Positions 42,412-51,811 are shown, counted from the first letter of the stretch. The stretch is DNA of 64,000 nucleotides from Paraburkholderia sp. D15 (GCF_029910215.1 NZ_CP110396.1:1736001-1800000), one strand, 5' to 3'. Notes: generated by a model not told the origin, from the letters alone. Numbers and translations: made by a program.

Positions 42412-43863
42412 TTGAAGAAAACTCTGGAACAGTCGCTCGCGCTTGCATCGCCCCGTATCCTGCCGCGTCGTTCGACGCCGTTGAGCGCGCTGATTCACCT
42501 CAGCGTGCTGGTGCTGTGGGTGCTGCTGTTTGCGCGCGCCTTCTTTCTGAAGGGCGCGCTCGCGTGGTCGACCGGCATCGTCTACGTGCTGTACGACACC
42601 GTGCTGCTCGCGTTCGTCACGTGGAAGTCGCTGCCGCTGATGCGTCGTACGCCGCCGCTCGAACCCGATTACGACCGCCGCAATCTACCCTCGATGGGCG
42701 TGATCGTCGCGTCGCATAACGAGGCGACGGTCCTGCCCGTGACGCTCGCCGCGTTGCTGCGGCAAACCCACGGCCCGGCGCAGATCGTGATCGCCGACGA
42801 CGGCTCGACCGATCACACGCGCAAGCTGCTGACCGAACGCTTCGGCCTGAGCCCGGCCGCCGACGGCGTGTTGAGCGCGCCGAGCACGCTCTATCCGAAC
42901 CTGTACTGGCTGCGCGTGCCGCACGGCGGCAAGGCGCGCGCGCTGAACGCCGCGATCACGCTGATGCATACCGACACGGTGATGACCGTCGACGCCGACA
43001 CGCTGCTCGACGACGATGCCACCTACGCGATGCGCGCCGCGTTCGCGAACGAGCCGAAGCTGGTCGCCGCCGCCGGCATTCTGGTGCCGGTCTGCGGCAA
43101 GTCGGCGTCGGGCCGCGTGTTCCAGTGGTTCCAGACCTACGAGTACATGCGCAACTTCATCGCCCGTTTCGCGTGGATGCGCGCCGACAGTCTGCTGCTG
43201 ATCTCGGGCGCGTTCGCGTCGTTCCGGCGCGATGCGCTGGTCGACGTGGGCGGTTTCGACCCGCAGTGCCTGGTCGAGGACTACGAGCTGATCCATCGCC
43301 TGCGGCGCTACTCGGTCGACCACGGTCTCGGCTGGGACGTGCGCGTGGTCGGCGACGCGCATGCGCGCACCGACGCGCCGGACAACCTCGGCAGCTTCCT
43401 GCGCCAACGGCGCCGCTGGTTCGCGGGCTTCCTGCAGACGCAGTACTGGAACCGCGACATGACCGGCAACCCGCGTTACGGCACGCTCGGCATGCTGATG
43501 CTGCCGGTCAAGGCGATCGACACCATGCAGCCGATCTACGGCCTGACGGCGTTCGCGTTGCTGGTGGCGTTTCTGTTCGGCGGGCACGGCGCGATCGTCA
43601 TCTCGATCTTCAGCGTGATCGGCCTGAAGACCGCGATCGACCTCGCGTTCTATCTGTGGAGCATCCATCTCTATCGACGCTGGACCGGTCAGCGCACCGG
43701 CTCCAGTCTCGGCATGGCGATGCTCGCGGCGGTCGCCGAGCCGTTCACGTTCCAGCTGGTGCGGCACGTGGGCGCGGCGCTCGGCTGGCTGCATTTCTTG
43801 CGCGGCGGACGCTCGTGGGGCGTGCAGCGCCGCTCCGGCCTCGTCGCGCACGACGAAAGCTAG
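42412..43863 (+). CDS. Membrane family 2 glycosyltransferase (processive type)
   Basis: The 483-residue protein has two N-terminal transmembrane helices, a GT2 domain (about 100-330) and three C-terminal helices. IVASHNEATVLPVTLAALL, ADDGSTDHT, DADT (metal/UDP binding), EDYELIHRLRR (general base) and QRRRW are present, as in cellulose/hyaluronan-type synthases and PgaC. It should polymerise or transfer a sugar across the inner membrane. The start is a TTG at 42412, since no earlier in-frame ATG fits. Confidence 0.85.
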   Translation: MKKTLEQSLALASPRILPRRSTPLSALIHLSVLVLWVLLFARAFFLKGALAWSTGIVYVLYDTVLLAFVTWKSLPLMRRTPPLEPDYDRRNLPSMGVIVASHNEATVLPVTLAALLRQTHGPAQIVIADDGSTDHTRKLLTERFGLSPAADGVLSAPSTLYPNLYWLRVPHGGKARALNAAITLMHTDTVMTVDADTLLDDDATYAMRAAFANEPKLVAAAGILVPVCGKSASGRVFQWFQTYEYMRNFIARFAWMRADSLLLISGAFASFRRDALVDVGGFDPQCLVEDYELIHRLRRYSVDHGLGWDVRVVGDAHARTDAPDNLGSFLRQRRRWFAGFLQTQYWNRDMTGNPRYGTLGMLMLPVKAIDTMQPIYGLTAFALLVAFLFGGHGAIVISIFSVIGLKTAIDLAFYLWSIHLYRRWTGQRTGSSLGMAMLAAVAEPFTFQLVRHVGAALGWLHFLRGGRSWGVQRRSGLVAHDES

Positions 43864-43918
43864 CGGTGGTTTTTGAGGGGGCGCGGCGTGACACGGCCGC
43901 GCGCACCAGGGCGCTAAA

Positions 43919-43933
43919 CCCCGCCGGGCGGGG
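43919..43933. other. GC-only hairpin in the gap after the glycosyltransferase
   Basis: CCCCGCC and GGCGGGG flank a single G. Further GC-rich imperfect repeats follow to 43980. No T-run follows, so a factor-independent terminator is not supported. The 205-base gap otherwise shows nothing. Confidence 0.4.
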
Positions 43934-44068
43934 CGCCGGCGCGGCCCAGGGTGCGCTCGGGGAACCCAGGGGACCCCTCCTTCGAGTAGACTGACGGGCG
44001 ATGCCGCCCTGACAGAACCTCGAGAAAGGCGGCGACCTTCTATCCGCTCGTGCACGGAGGCCCCACCT

Positions 44069-45316
44069 ATGCATGCTGTTCCCCCGCTAGAACAAGACAC
44101 CGCAGAAGCAACCGTCGCAACCGTCGACGCGCCGCCGGCGCGTGACGCAGCGCAAAAGAGCGCGCAATGGTCCGCCAACGGCCAGACACCCAACCCGACC
44201 GCCAACGATAAACCGGTGCGCGACCTGCGCCGCGTCGGGATTCATCCCGACTACTGGTATCCGCTTGCGTGGTCCCACGAGGTGAAGCGCGGCAAGACGC
44301 ACGGTGTGACGTTCGCGGGTGAGCCGATCGTGCTGGCGCGCACCGAGACCGGCAAGGTGTTCGCGCTGGAAGATCGCTGCGCGCATCGGCAGGTTCCGCT
44401 GCATCAGGGCGTGGTGGAAGGCGAATCGATTCGCTGCGGCTACCACGGCTGGACCTACGACTGTTCGGGCAGCTGCATCGACGTGCCGTATCTCGGCAAG
44501 GACCGCCTGCCCAACGGCGTGCGCTCCTACCCGTGCCGCGAAGTGGAAGGCCTGATCTTCGTGTTCCCGGGCGACCCCGCTCTCGCCGACGAACAGACGC
44601 TGCCGCCGCTCGGCTCGGTATCGGACCCGAAGTACAAGACGCGCCGCTTCGGCCGTCCGGTGAACTGCCACTACTCGTTCATGCACGAAAACCTGATGGA
44701 CATGAACCATCAGTTCCTGCACCGCCGGCAGATGGGCCAGATGCGCGCCCGTTCGCTGGGCCGGCGGCGCGGCGACGGCTGGGTCGAGGTCGATTACACG
44801 TTTGCGCGCATGGCCGGCCAGCAGCCGATCGGCGAGGCGATCGTGTTCGGCCAGAGCCGCAAGACCGGCGGCGACAACGACAAGGACGTGATGACGATCC
44901 GCACGCAGTATCCGTATCAGACGCTGCAGATCCGTACGTCGGAAAACACGCTGGTGATGGACCTGTGGATCATCTACGTGCCGCTCGACCGCGAGCAGCG
45001 CACCAACCGCACCTTCGGTCTGCTGTCCATCCGCAAGCCCGGCATTCCCGGCGTGCTGAATCTGGCCTGGCCGCTGCTCGTGTGGTTCACCGAGCGGATC
45101 TTCAAGGAAGACCGCGAGATCGTCGAAGCCGAGCAGCGTGCGCACGATTCGCAAGGCGCGGACTGGAATCACGAGGTGTTCCCCGTGATCAACGAACTGC
45201 GCGAACTGCTGCGCGAAAGCGGCGCGCCGGATCAGGTGGTGGGCGCCGGCACGGGCGATACATCGGTGATCCGCTTCTGGGATTCGCGGCACGGCAAGCC
45301 GCAGCCGAATAACTGA
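44069..45316 (+). CDS. Rieske oxygenase, stand-alone alpha-type subunit
   Basis: The 415-residue protein has a disordered N-terminal 50 residues and Rieske ligands C104-A-H106 and C123-G-Y-H126. The iron site is in LMDMNHQFLH, with Asp211, His214 and His218. The two His are separated by three residues rather than the usual four. No ferredoxin or reductase gene is adjacent; the rubredoxin 1.6 kb downstream is a possible donor. The N-terminal region and the His spacing set it apart from the 12669 oxygenase. CGGAGG lies 8 bases before the ATG. Confidence 0.88.
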   Translation: MHAVPPLEQDTAEATVATVDAPPARDAAQKSAQWSANGQTPNPTANDKPVRDLRRVGIHPDYWYPLAWSHEVKRGKTHGVTFAGEPIVLARTETGKVFALEDRCAHRQVPLHQGVVEGESIRCGYHGWTYDCSGSCIDVPYLGKDRLPNGVRSYPCREVEGLIFVFPGDPALADEQTLPPLGSVSDPKYKTRRFGRPVNCHYSFMHENLMDMNHQFLHRRQMGQMRARSLGRRRGDGWVEVDYTFARMAGQQPIGEAIVFGQSRKTGGDNDKDVMTIRTQYPYQTLQIRTSENTLVMDLWIIYVPLDREQRTNRTFGLLSIRKPGIPGVLNLAWPLLVWFTERIFKEDREIVEAEQRAHDSQGADWNHEVFPVINELRELLRESGAPDQVVGAGTGDTSVIRFWDSRHGKPQPNN

Positions 45317-45473
45317 TATTCGAGTATTTTTGCGTCGCCCTGGACCGTACAATCATCCGCGACGATGAGCGGCGTGCCGGGCGATGCGGCTGGCATCACC
45401 ACCGTGCGCGGGGCGCGGGCTGATCGATCGGGAAAGCATACAAACATAATTAATCGCCTGAGAGGCTCATCCG

Positions 45474-46493
45474 ATGAGTATCGAACTGCATGCGGTCATG
45501 CCGATTGTCGTGTTGTTGTCGGGCCTTGCCTATGTAGCGTGGGCGCTCGCGAAGGGCGGCCCCAAAGCCCCTCCGCCCATGGATTCGATCAACTCGCCGT
45601 TCAAGTCGATCGATTACTCCGATTTACCTCCCCTCGAACATTTCGTTGCGCGCGATCAAACCGCGCTCGCTTATCGCGTCTACCGTGGCCGCACGGGTGC
45701 GGGCACAGGCATAGGCACGGGCCCCGGCAGCATACGCGGCAGCGTGGTGTTGATTCACGGCTCGTCGGCAAGCAGCGTAAGCATGCATACGCTGGCCAAG
45801 GCGCTCGTCGCGGAGGCTTACGACGTCTACGTGCCCGACGTACGCGGTCACGGCGAATCGGGCAAGAAAGGCACGATCGCGTACATCGGCCAGCTGGAAG
45901 ACGACCTCAGCGATTTCATCGACGCCGTGCAGCCGCCAGGCCCGCGCACGCTGGCCGGTTTCTCCGCAGGCGGCGGCTTCGTGCTGCGCTTCGCGGGCGA
46001 CGCGCGGCAGATGGCTTTCGATCGCTACGTGCTGCTCGCGCCGCTGATTCACCACAACGCGGCGAGCACGCGGCGCGGCGGTGGCGGATGGGTGAACGTG
46101 GGCCTGCCGCGAACCATCGCGCTGGTGATTCTCAACCAGCTGCGCATCACCTTCTTCAATCATCTGCCGACGGTGGCGTTCGCGCTGACACCGGAAGCCG
46201 CGGCGATGCTCACGCCGCAGTACTCGTACAACCTGATGCAGAACTTCCGTCCGCGCGACGACTATCGCGCGACGATTCGCGCGACCCGGCGTCCGGTCGA
46301 GGTGCTGGTCGGCGCGAACGACGAAGCGTTCTACGCCGATCAATTCGCCGGGGTTTTCGCGGAAGCGGGACGCGTGGTGCCGGTCACGATCGTGCCCGGC
46401 GTCGGACATATCGGTTTGACGTTGGAGCCGGCCGCGGTGGCCGAAATCGTGGCGGCGGTGTCCGAGCGGCAGGGCGAGGCCGTCGCGTCCTGA
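45474..46493 (+). CDS. Alpha/beta hydrolase with N-terminal membrane anchor
   Basis: The 339-residue protein has a hydrophobic segment at about 8-27 (VMPIVVLLSGLAYVAWALA), then an alpha/beta hydrolase fold. VLIHGSSAS is the oxyanion region, GFSAGGGF the nucleophile elbow, an Asp lies in VGANDEAFYAD, and GVGHIGLT carries the His. It is of the lysophospholipase/monoacylglycerol-lipase type. It is probably membrane-attached and acts on lipids or esters. Confidence 0.85.
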   Translation: MSIELHAVMPIVVLLSGLAYVAWALAKGGPKAPPPMDSINSPFKSIDYSDLPPLEHFVARDQTALAYRVYRGRTGAGTGIGTGPGSIRGSVVLIHGSSASSVSMHTLAKALVAEAYDVYVPDVRGHGESGKKGTIAYIGQLEDDLSDFIDAVQPPGPRTLAGFSAGGGFVLRFAGDARQMAFDRYVLLAPLIHHNAASTRRGGGGWVNVGLPRTIALVILNQLRITFFNHLPTVAFALTPEAAAMLTPQYSYNLMQNFRPRDDYRATIRATRRPVEVLVGANDEAFYADQFAGVFAEAGRVVPVTIVPGVGHIGLTLEPAAVAEIVAAVSERQGEAVAS

Positions 46494-46710
46494 ACGCCTG
46501 GCGAGTTCCGGATGCCCGGCGTATACCGGGCAATCTTTGCGGCGCGCGGAGAATTAATCCATCTCCTGACGCGAGTCAATGAAGCGTGCGCGAGCGGGCA
46601 TAATGTCGGCCTGATTGTCGATCTGATACACCCGGGTTTGCGCCAGTCGGTCTAACCGGCTCGCGGACCCGTGTACCATTTCGCTTTTTCCGACTTTTGA
46701 AGAAACGCCC

Positions 46711-46827
46711 GTGACCTCGCAACCCGTCTCCACCCCATCGCGTAAATCCCTCACCCTGCTGCAACTGCTCGGCCTGATCGGCGCGGCCGGTCTGATTGCC
46801 GCCATCGTGCTGAATCAGTTCGTCTGA
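46711..46827 (+). CDS. Small single-span membrane protein (38 residues)
   Basis: A GTG-started frame encodes 38 residues: a short polar start and one hydrophobic segment (about 14-34: LTLLQLLGLIGAAGLIAAIV) ending NQFV. Its composition looks like a real membrane peptide, and the gap between neighbours is just the right size, but the ribosome binding site is weak. I know of no family assignment. Confidence 0.5.
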   Translation: MTSQPVSTPSRKSLTLLQLLGLIGAAGLIAAIVLNQFV

Positions 46828-46959
46828 CTTCGCCGCGACGTTTCGTCGGCCGCCTGGTTTTCCGTTTTTTCGTTCATGCCGGTCAGTGCGCGCGTCGGAA
46901 CATTTTTCGACGCGCGCGCGTCCGGCTTTCCCGTTTCCCGATAGAGATTCCGATCTGCC

Positions 46960-47403
46960 ATGTACAAGAAGGGCGTCGCCGTGGAAATCCAGTTTTCGCC
47001 CGAGCGGCTCAATGACGGCGCTGGCGATCCGTACTGGATCGATCTGACGCAGGCCGAGGCGCAGCGACTGCTTGAAGCGTTGCAGGCGCGGCTCGCCGCG
47101 TCGCCCACGGCGACCGATGCGCCGCTCGTGATGAGCCTCGATGCCACGTCTGTCGCATCTGCTGCATCGGTCACGTCAGTCACGCCGACGATCGCGGACG
47201 ACGCGCCGGCGCCCGCTGCCGCGGCGCCGGCGGACGACTTCAAGCAATGGGTCTGCGTGATCTGCGGCTGGGTCTACGACGAAGCCGAAGGCCTGCCGGA
47301 AGAAGGACTCGCGCCGGGCACGCGCTGGGCGGACGTGCCGGCGGATTGGCGTTGCCCACTGTGCGACGTGGGCAAGGAAGATTTCGCGCTTGTCGAGTTT
47401 TGA
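46960..47403 (+). CDS. Rubredoxin with an N-terminal extension
   Basis: The 147-residue protein has an N-terminal domain of about 45 residues (EIQFSPERLNDGAGDPYWID), an Ala/Pro-rich linker, and a C-terminal rubredoxin (about 92-147). The Fe ligands are WVCVICGWVYDE and WRCPLCDVGK (two C-x-x-C pairs). Rubredoxins carry electrons to oxygenases or oxidases. The N-terminal extension is not one I recognise, but similar fusions exist. The Rieske oxygenase 1.6 kb upstream on the same strand is a possible partner. Confidence 0.88.
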   Translation: MYKKGVAVEIQFSPERLNDGAGDPYWIDLTQAEAQRLLEALQARLAASPTATDAPLVMSLDATSVASAASVTSVTPTIADDAPAPAAAAPADDFKQWVCVICGWVYDEAEGLPEEGLAPGTRWADVPADWRCPLCDVGKEDFALVEF

Positions 47404-47472
47404 AGCCGGCGGTTGCTAACTCACCAGCAACCCACCGGCTTCTCAACCCACCAACGTTTCAATCCCTCAGTT

Positions 47473-48327
47473 TCAACCCGCGCCCTCCGGATAATCCGCG
47501 CCCACCGTGGTCGCTTCCCACGTGTCGAAATCGCCGCGCATGAAGTCGAGCTTCTTGCGCGCCAGTTCGAGCGCCATCTTGCCGAGCAGTAGACGCAGCG
47601 GCGGCGTGTCGGACAGCGCGGCGTCGATGATCGCCTGCGCCGCGCGCACCGGATCGCCCGCCTGTTTGCCGCTGCGCGCCTCGGTCTGCTTGCGGCGCTC
47701 GCCGGCGGTGCTCGCGTAATCGTCGATCACGGTGGCCGACTGTTTGATCGACGGTCCGGCCCAATTGGTGCGGAACGGTCCCGGTTCGACGATCATCACG
47801 TCGATGCCGAGCGGCTTCACCTCCATCGCCAGCGATTCCGACAGGCCCTCGACCGCATACTTGGTCGCATGGTAGTACCCAGTCGCCGCGAAACTCGTGA
47901 TGCCGCCAATCGACGACACGTTCACGATCAACCCGCTCTTCTGTGCGCGCATGATCGGCAGCACCGCCTTGGTCGTGTCGACGAGACCGAACACATTGGT
48001 TTCGAACATCGCGCGGACCTCCGCGTCGTCGCCTTCCTCGATCGCGGCGAGATAGCCGTAGCCCGCGTTATTGACCAGCACGTCGATGCGGCCGAAGTGC
48101 TGCTTCGCCTGCTTGACCACCGCTTCGACCTGCGCGAGCTGGGTGACGTCGAGCGGTAGAACCAGCACGCGGTCGCCGTGCGCGGCGGCGATGTCCTGTA
48201 CCTTCGACGGGTCGCGCGCGGTCACCACCGCGCGCCAGCCGCGCTCCAGCACCAGCTTCGCGAGCTCGCGGCCGAAGCCGGTGGAACAACCTGTGATCAG
48301 CCAGACGGGATTGTCTCGATTCATCAT
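47473..48327 (-). CDS. SDR-family oxidoreductase
   Basis: The 284-residue classical SDR has ITGCSTGFGRELAK, NNAGYG, the catalytic Ser in VNVSSIGG and Y-x-x-x-K as YHATKYAVEG. The ARDPSK loop after strand 2 favours NADP. It belongs to the 17-beta-hydroxysteroid-dehydrogenase-like group commonly annotated as oxidoreductase. GGAG lies 8 bases before the ATG. It is monocistronic, and its 5' end faces the LysR gene on the same strand. Confidence 0.88.
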   Translation of the reverse strand: MMNRDNPVWLITGCSTGFGRELAKLVLERGWRAVVTARDPSKVQDIAAAHGDRVLVLPLDVTQLAQVEAVVKQAKQHFGRIDVLVNNAGYGYLAAIEEGDDAEVRAMFETNVFGLVDTTKAVLPIMRAQKSGLIVNVSSIGGITSFAATGYYHATKYAVEGLSESLAMEVKPLGIDVMIVEPGPFRTNWAGPSIKQSATVIDDYASTAGERRKQTEARSGKQAGDPVRAAQAIIDAALSDTPPLRLLLGKMALELARKKLDFMRGDFDTWEATTVGADYPEGAG

Positions 48328-48480
48328 TTGGGAAACTCCTGTTGATGGTCTGCGACGTCGGAATGCGGAACACGGCGTGCGAACGCGTGCGGCGCGGCGT
48401 GTTGTACGGTTCGCGCAGCTCGTGAAGCCGCTGAATCGCCAAAGTGCTTAGCGTGAAGCGTGCCCGGTCTGATTGCCGGG

Positions 48481-49428
48481 TCAGGAGCGAGAGTTCGCGC
48501 GATGCGCACGGCCTCCGGTGTGACGCTTCAATTCTAGACGCAGCGCGGCGGCCTCGCTTTGCAGCGCTTCGACGAAGACCCGCGCAAGCGGATGGCCTGG
48601 CCGATGCTCCGGCTCGATCACGCTCACGCGAAACGGCAGCGATATCGCGAGCGGACGAATCTGCAAACCCCGGTCGGCGAAATCGAGTGCGGTCAGCGGA
48701 TTGACGATCGCGATGCCCAGCCCCTGGCGCACGAAACTGCACACCGAGACCGCGTTCGGCGTTTCGACGATCTGGCGGCGCGCGATACCGGCTTGCGCGA
48801 AAGCGTCGTCGATCTGAACCCGGTAAGGGTCGTTGGGCGACAGGCTGACGAACGGTTGATTCGCAAAGTCCCTGAGCGCGATGACGCGCTTGTTCAGCAA
48901 CGGATGCCCGTCGGGCAGCACGCACACTTCATCCACTTCGAGCAGCGGCGTCAGACGCGTGCCGGCCGGCGGCGCGCCGTGTTCGGTCAGGCCGAGATCG
49001 TAGCGTTGCGCGGTGAGCCATTCCTCGAGAAAGGGCGATTCCTGGGTCGCAACGGACACGCTCGCGCCGGGTTGCGTATCGAGAAAGCGCTTCGACGCGC
49101 CCGGCAGGATCGAATGCGAGAACGCGGGCAGCGCGATCACGGCAAGCTGGCCGCCCTGGAACTCGCGCAAGCTCGCCGCCGTCGATGCCACGCGTTCGAG
49201 CCCGACATACGCGCGCTTGATTTCGTCGAACAGCGTCAACGCGGATGCCGTGGGACGCAGCCGTCCATGCACCCGTTCGAATAGCGCGAAGCCGATGCTC
49301 TGTTCCATGCGGGCGAGCTCGCGGCTCACCGTCGGCTGCGAGGTGAAGAGCATGGCGGCGGCCTGCGTGACGCTGCCTGTCGTCATCAGCGCGCGAAAAA
49401 CTTCGATGTGACGGTGAGTGAGCGCCAT
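48481..49428 (-). CDS. lysR: LysR-family regulator, probable activator of lysA
   Basis: The 315-residue protein has an N-terminal winged helix (about 1-60: THRHIEVFRALMTTGSVTQA, LFTSQPTVSREL) and an effector domain. It is divergent from lysA across 111 bases, the same arrangement as lysR-lysA in E. coli, where LysR activates lysA in the absence of lysine. The intergenic stretch contains AATAGGTATT, a small inverted repeat. The start at 49428 (MALTHRHIEVF) is preferred; the frame is open to 49500. Confidence 0.85.
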   Translation of the reverse strand: MALTHRHIEVFRALMTTGSVTQAAAMLFTSQPTVSRELARMEQSIGFALFERVHGRLRPTASALTLFDEIKRAYVGLERVASTAASLREFQGGQLAVIALPAFSHSILPGASKRFLDTQPGASVSVATQESPFLEEWLTAQRYDLGLTEHGAPPAGTRLTPLLEVDEVCVLPDGHPLLNKRVIALRDFANQPFVSLSPNDPYRVQIDDAFAQAGIARRQIVETPNAVSVCSFVRQGLGIAIVNPLTALDFADRGLQIRPLAISLPFRVSVIEPEHRPGHPLARVFVEALQSEAAALRLELKRHTGGRAHRANSRS

Positions 49429-49539
49429 GATGGGTATATCAGGAATGAATGGGTCAGCGAATAATAGGTATTTTACTGAAAGGCTGGTTCTCCGCATCAT
49501 GTCGGTCAGGTCAACGCTTGAGCATGGGAGCAGGAAATC

Positions 49540-50793
49540 GTGACGTCATTCGATTCGTACCAGATCGCCGGATTGGCGCGACAGCACGGCACGCCGCTGT
49601 GGATTTACGACGCGGACACGATTCGCCAGCGCATCGACGAACTGCGCGCATTCGACGTGATTCGCTACGCGCAGAAAGCGTGTTCGAATCTGCACATTCT
49701 TCGGTTGATGCGCGCGCAAGGCGTGGTCGTCGACGCGGTGTCTCACGGGGAAATCGCGCGCAGCCTCGCCGCGGGCTTCACGCCGGACGGCGACCCGGAG
49801 GGCGTGATCTTCACCGCGGACTTGATCGATCACGCGACGCTGGCCACCGTGATCGAGAAACGCATCACGGTCAATGCGGGGTCGCTCGACATGCTCGAAC
49901 GTGTCGGACAACACGCACCGGAAGGTCATCGCGTGTGGCTGCGGATCAATCCTGGGTTTGGCCACGGACATAGCAACAAGACCAACACGGGTGGCGAGCA
50001 TAGCAAGCACGGCATCTGGCTCGACGAGTTGCCGCAGGCGCTGGCGCTCGTGCGTCGCTATCGGCTGAAGCTGGTCGGGCTGCACATGCATATCGGTTCC
50101 GGCGTCGACTATGCGCATCTATCGCGGGTGTGCGATGCGATGGTCGAGGCGGTTCAAGGGCGTCAAGGTCTTCAGGGGCACGATATCGAGGCGATTTCCG
50201 CGGGCGGCGGACTGTCCGTGCCGTACAAAGCGGATGACGCGCGCATCGATACGGGACACTACTTCCGGTTGTGGGACGCGGCGCGCCGGCGGATCGAGGC
50301 GCACGTCGGGCATCGCGTGAGACTGGAGATCGAACCGGGGCGCTTTCTGGTGGCCGAGGCCGGCCTGCTCGTCGCCGAGGTGCACGCGCTGAACCGGCGG
50401 CCGGCGCAGCAATTCGCGCTGGTCGATGCGGGGTTCAACGATCTGGTGCGGCCTTCGTTTTACGGTAGCCATCATGAAATGACGGTGTTGAAACGCAGCG
50501 GTGCGCCGAGCGATGCCGCGCCCGATGCGCTCGCTATCGCCGGGCCGTTGTGCGAAGCCGGCGATGTATTTACGCAGGCAGCGGGCGGCGTCGTCATGAA
50601 TCGGACGATGCCCGCGCCGGAGGTAGGCGACTTCGTCGTGTTTCACGATGCGGGCGCGTACGGCGCGTCGATGTCATCGAACTACAACAGCCGGCCGCTC
50701 GCGCCCGAGGTGTTGCTGGAAGGTGGCGAGCCGAGAGTGATCCGGCGTCGCCAGACGATCGAGGAACTGGTTGCGCTTGAAACGATGGATTGA
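49540..50793 (+). CDS. lysA: Diaminopimelate decarboxylase
   Basis: The 417-residue protein is a fold-III PLP enzyme with YAQKACSN (PLP Lys), VDAVSHGEIARSL, HMHIGSG and GPLCEAGDVFT (active-site Cys). It converts meso-diaminopimelate to L-lysine. It is of the E. coli type, controlled by the adjacent LysR. The GTG at 49540 has AGGAAAT upstream. A pentanucleotide array begins on its stop codon. A second lysA elsewhere in the genome is likely, since Burkholderia usually encodes one in the dap region. Confidence 0.92.
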   Translation: MTSFDSYQIAGLARQHGTPLWIYDADTIRQRIDELRAFDVIRYAQKACSNLHILRLMRAQGVVVDAVSHGEIARSLAAGFTPDGDPEGVIFTADLIDHATLATVIEKRITVNAGSLDMLERVGQHAPEGHRVWLRINPGFGHGHSNKTNTGGEHSKHGIWLDELPQALALVRRYRLKLVGLHMHIGSGVDYAHLSRVCDAMVEAVQGRQGLQGHDIEAISAGGGLSVPYKADDARIDTGHYFRLWDAARRRIEAHVGHRVRLEIEPGRFLVAEAGLLVAEVHALNRRPAQQFALVDAGFNDLVRPSFYGSHHEMTVLKRSGAPSDAAPDALAIAGPLCEAGDVFTQAAGGVVMNRTMPAPEVGDFVVFHDAGAYGASMSSNYNSRPLAPEVLLEGGEPRVIRRRQTIEELVALETMD

Positions 50794-50835
50794 AGGCAAG
50801 GCAAGGCAAGGCAAGGCAAGGCAAGGCAAGGCAAG
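50793..50835. repeat. AAGGC pentanucleotide array (8 copies plus 3 bases)
   Basis: Eight perfect AAGGC copies run from 50793 to 50832, followed by AAG. The first A is the last base of the lysA stop codon TGA. The array lies between lysA and the convergent LysR gene whose stop is at 50852. Confidence 0.97.
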
Positions 50836-50851
50836 CGCTAACACGCCCGCC

Positions 50852-51772
50852 TCAACGCGCCCGCACCGTGCGCGAATACGATGCGATCATCGTCGCGAAT
50901 TCCTGCGCGGCCGGCGTCAGCGGAACCGCCGCGCGTTGCAGCAGGCAGACATCCTGCTCGACCGCCCGCTCGCGCACGGGAATGGCGGTCAGCGTGCTCG
51001 CGAACGGCCCGCGCTGCGCGACGACCGACGCCTCCAGCGACAGACAATCCGTCGCGCCGACCAGATGCAGCGTCTCGTACAGACCCTCCACGGTCGCGAT
51101 GATTCTGGGCGGCGGCAGCCCGTGGCTATCGAACATCTGGTTGAGCCGGTGCACCTGCGGGTTGTCCGTGAGATTGGGCGAGCGCGTGGCCAGCCACGGG
51201 CAATCGACCAGTTCGGCAAGCGACGTCGCATGTGCCTTCGGATGACCCCGCCGGCACACGACGACCGGATCGGACGGATAGAGCGGCGTGACGGAAAGAT
51301 CGGTCGTATCGGTGTACTTCGACACCAGCGCAACCGCGAAGTCGAGCGTGCCTTCGCGAATCCGCGAGATCATCATGCGCGAGGTGCCGGTGCGCAGATG
51401 CACCGCGACCCGTTCGAAGCGCGTGCGAAATTGCGTCAACACCGGCGCGAGCGCGTCGATCAACGGCTCGGTGGTCATGCCGAACGTGACTTCGCCGACG
51501 TAGTCGCCGCGCAGTTGCCGCACTTCCTGCTCGGCCCGCTCGCATTCGCCGATGATCGCACCCGCCCGCTGCAACAGACGTTGCCCCAGCGCGGTCAGCG
51601 CGATGCCGCGATTCGTGCGCGTGAACAGCGTCGCGCCGAGCATCGATTCGAGATTCTGCAACTGCTGCGTGATCCCGCTCTGCGCGATGCCGAGCGCCCG
51701 CGACGCCGCGCGGATGCTGCCGTGCTCGGCCACCGCGGTGAACGCGCGCAACTGGGAGATCGTCAATGCCAT
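50852..51772 (-). CDS. LysR-family regulator divergent from an amino-acid-binding protein
   Basis: The 306-residue protein has a winged helix at about 1-60 (LRAFTAVAEHGSIRAASRAL, SGITQQLQNLESMLGATLF) and an effector domain at about 90-306. It is divergent from the solute-binding-protein gene with a 15-bp inverted repeat between them, the usual arrangement for LysR control of a neighbouring transport gene. It resembles CysB/ArgP-like members in layout, without a specific match I can name. Confidence 0.9.
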   Translation of the reverse strand: MALTISQLRAFTAVAEHGSIRAASRALGIAQSGITQQLQNLESMLGATLFTRTNRGIALTALGQRLLQRAGAIIGECERAEQEVRQLRGDYVGEVTFGMTTEPLIDALAPVLTQFRTRFERVAVHLRTGTSRMMISRIREGTLDFAVALVSKYTDTTDLSVTPLYPSDPVVVCRRGHPKAHATSLAELVDCPWLATRSPNLTDNPQVHRLNQMFDSHGLPPPRIIATVEGLYETLHLVGATDCLSLEASVVAQRGPFASTLTAIPVRERAVEQDVCLLQRAAVPLTPAAQEFATMIASYSRTVRAR

Positions 51773-51811
51773 GGCGGAGTGGGTCCGGTGATCGGTAAAA
51801 GTGATCATGAT

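Noticed and set aside
43864..44068. GC-rich gap considered as a terminator or small RNA
   Set aside because: Stable hairpin arms but no T-run and no promoter-like sequence.
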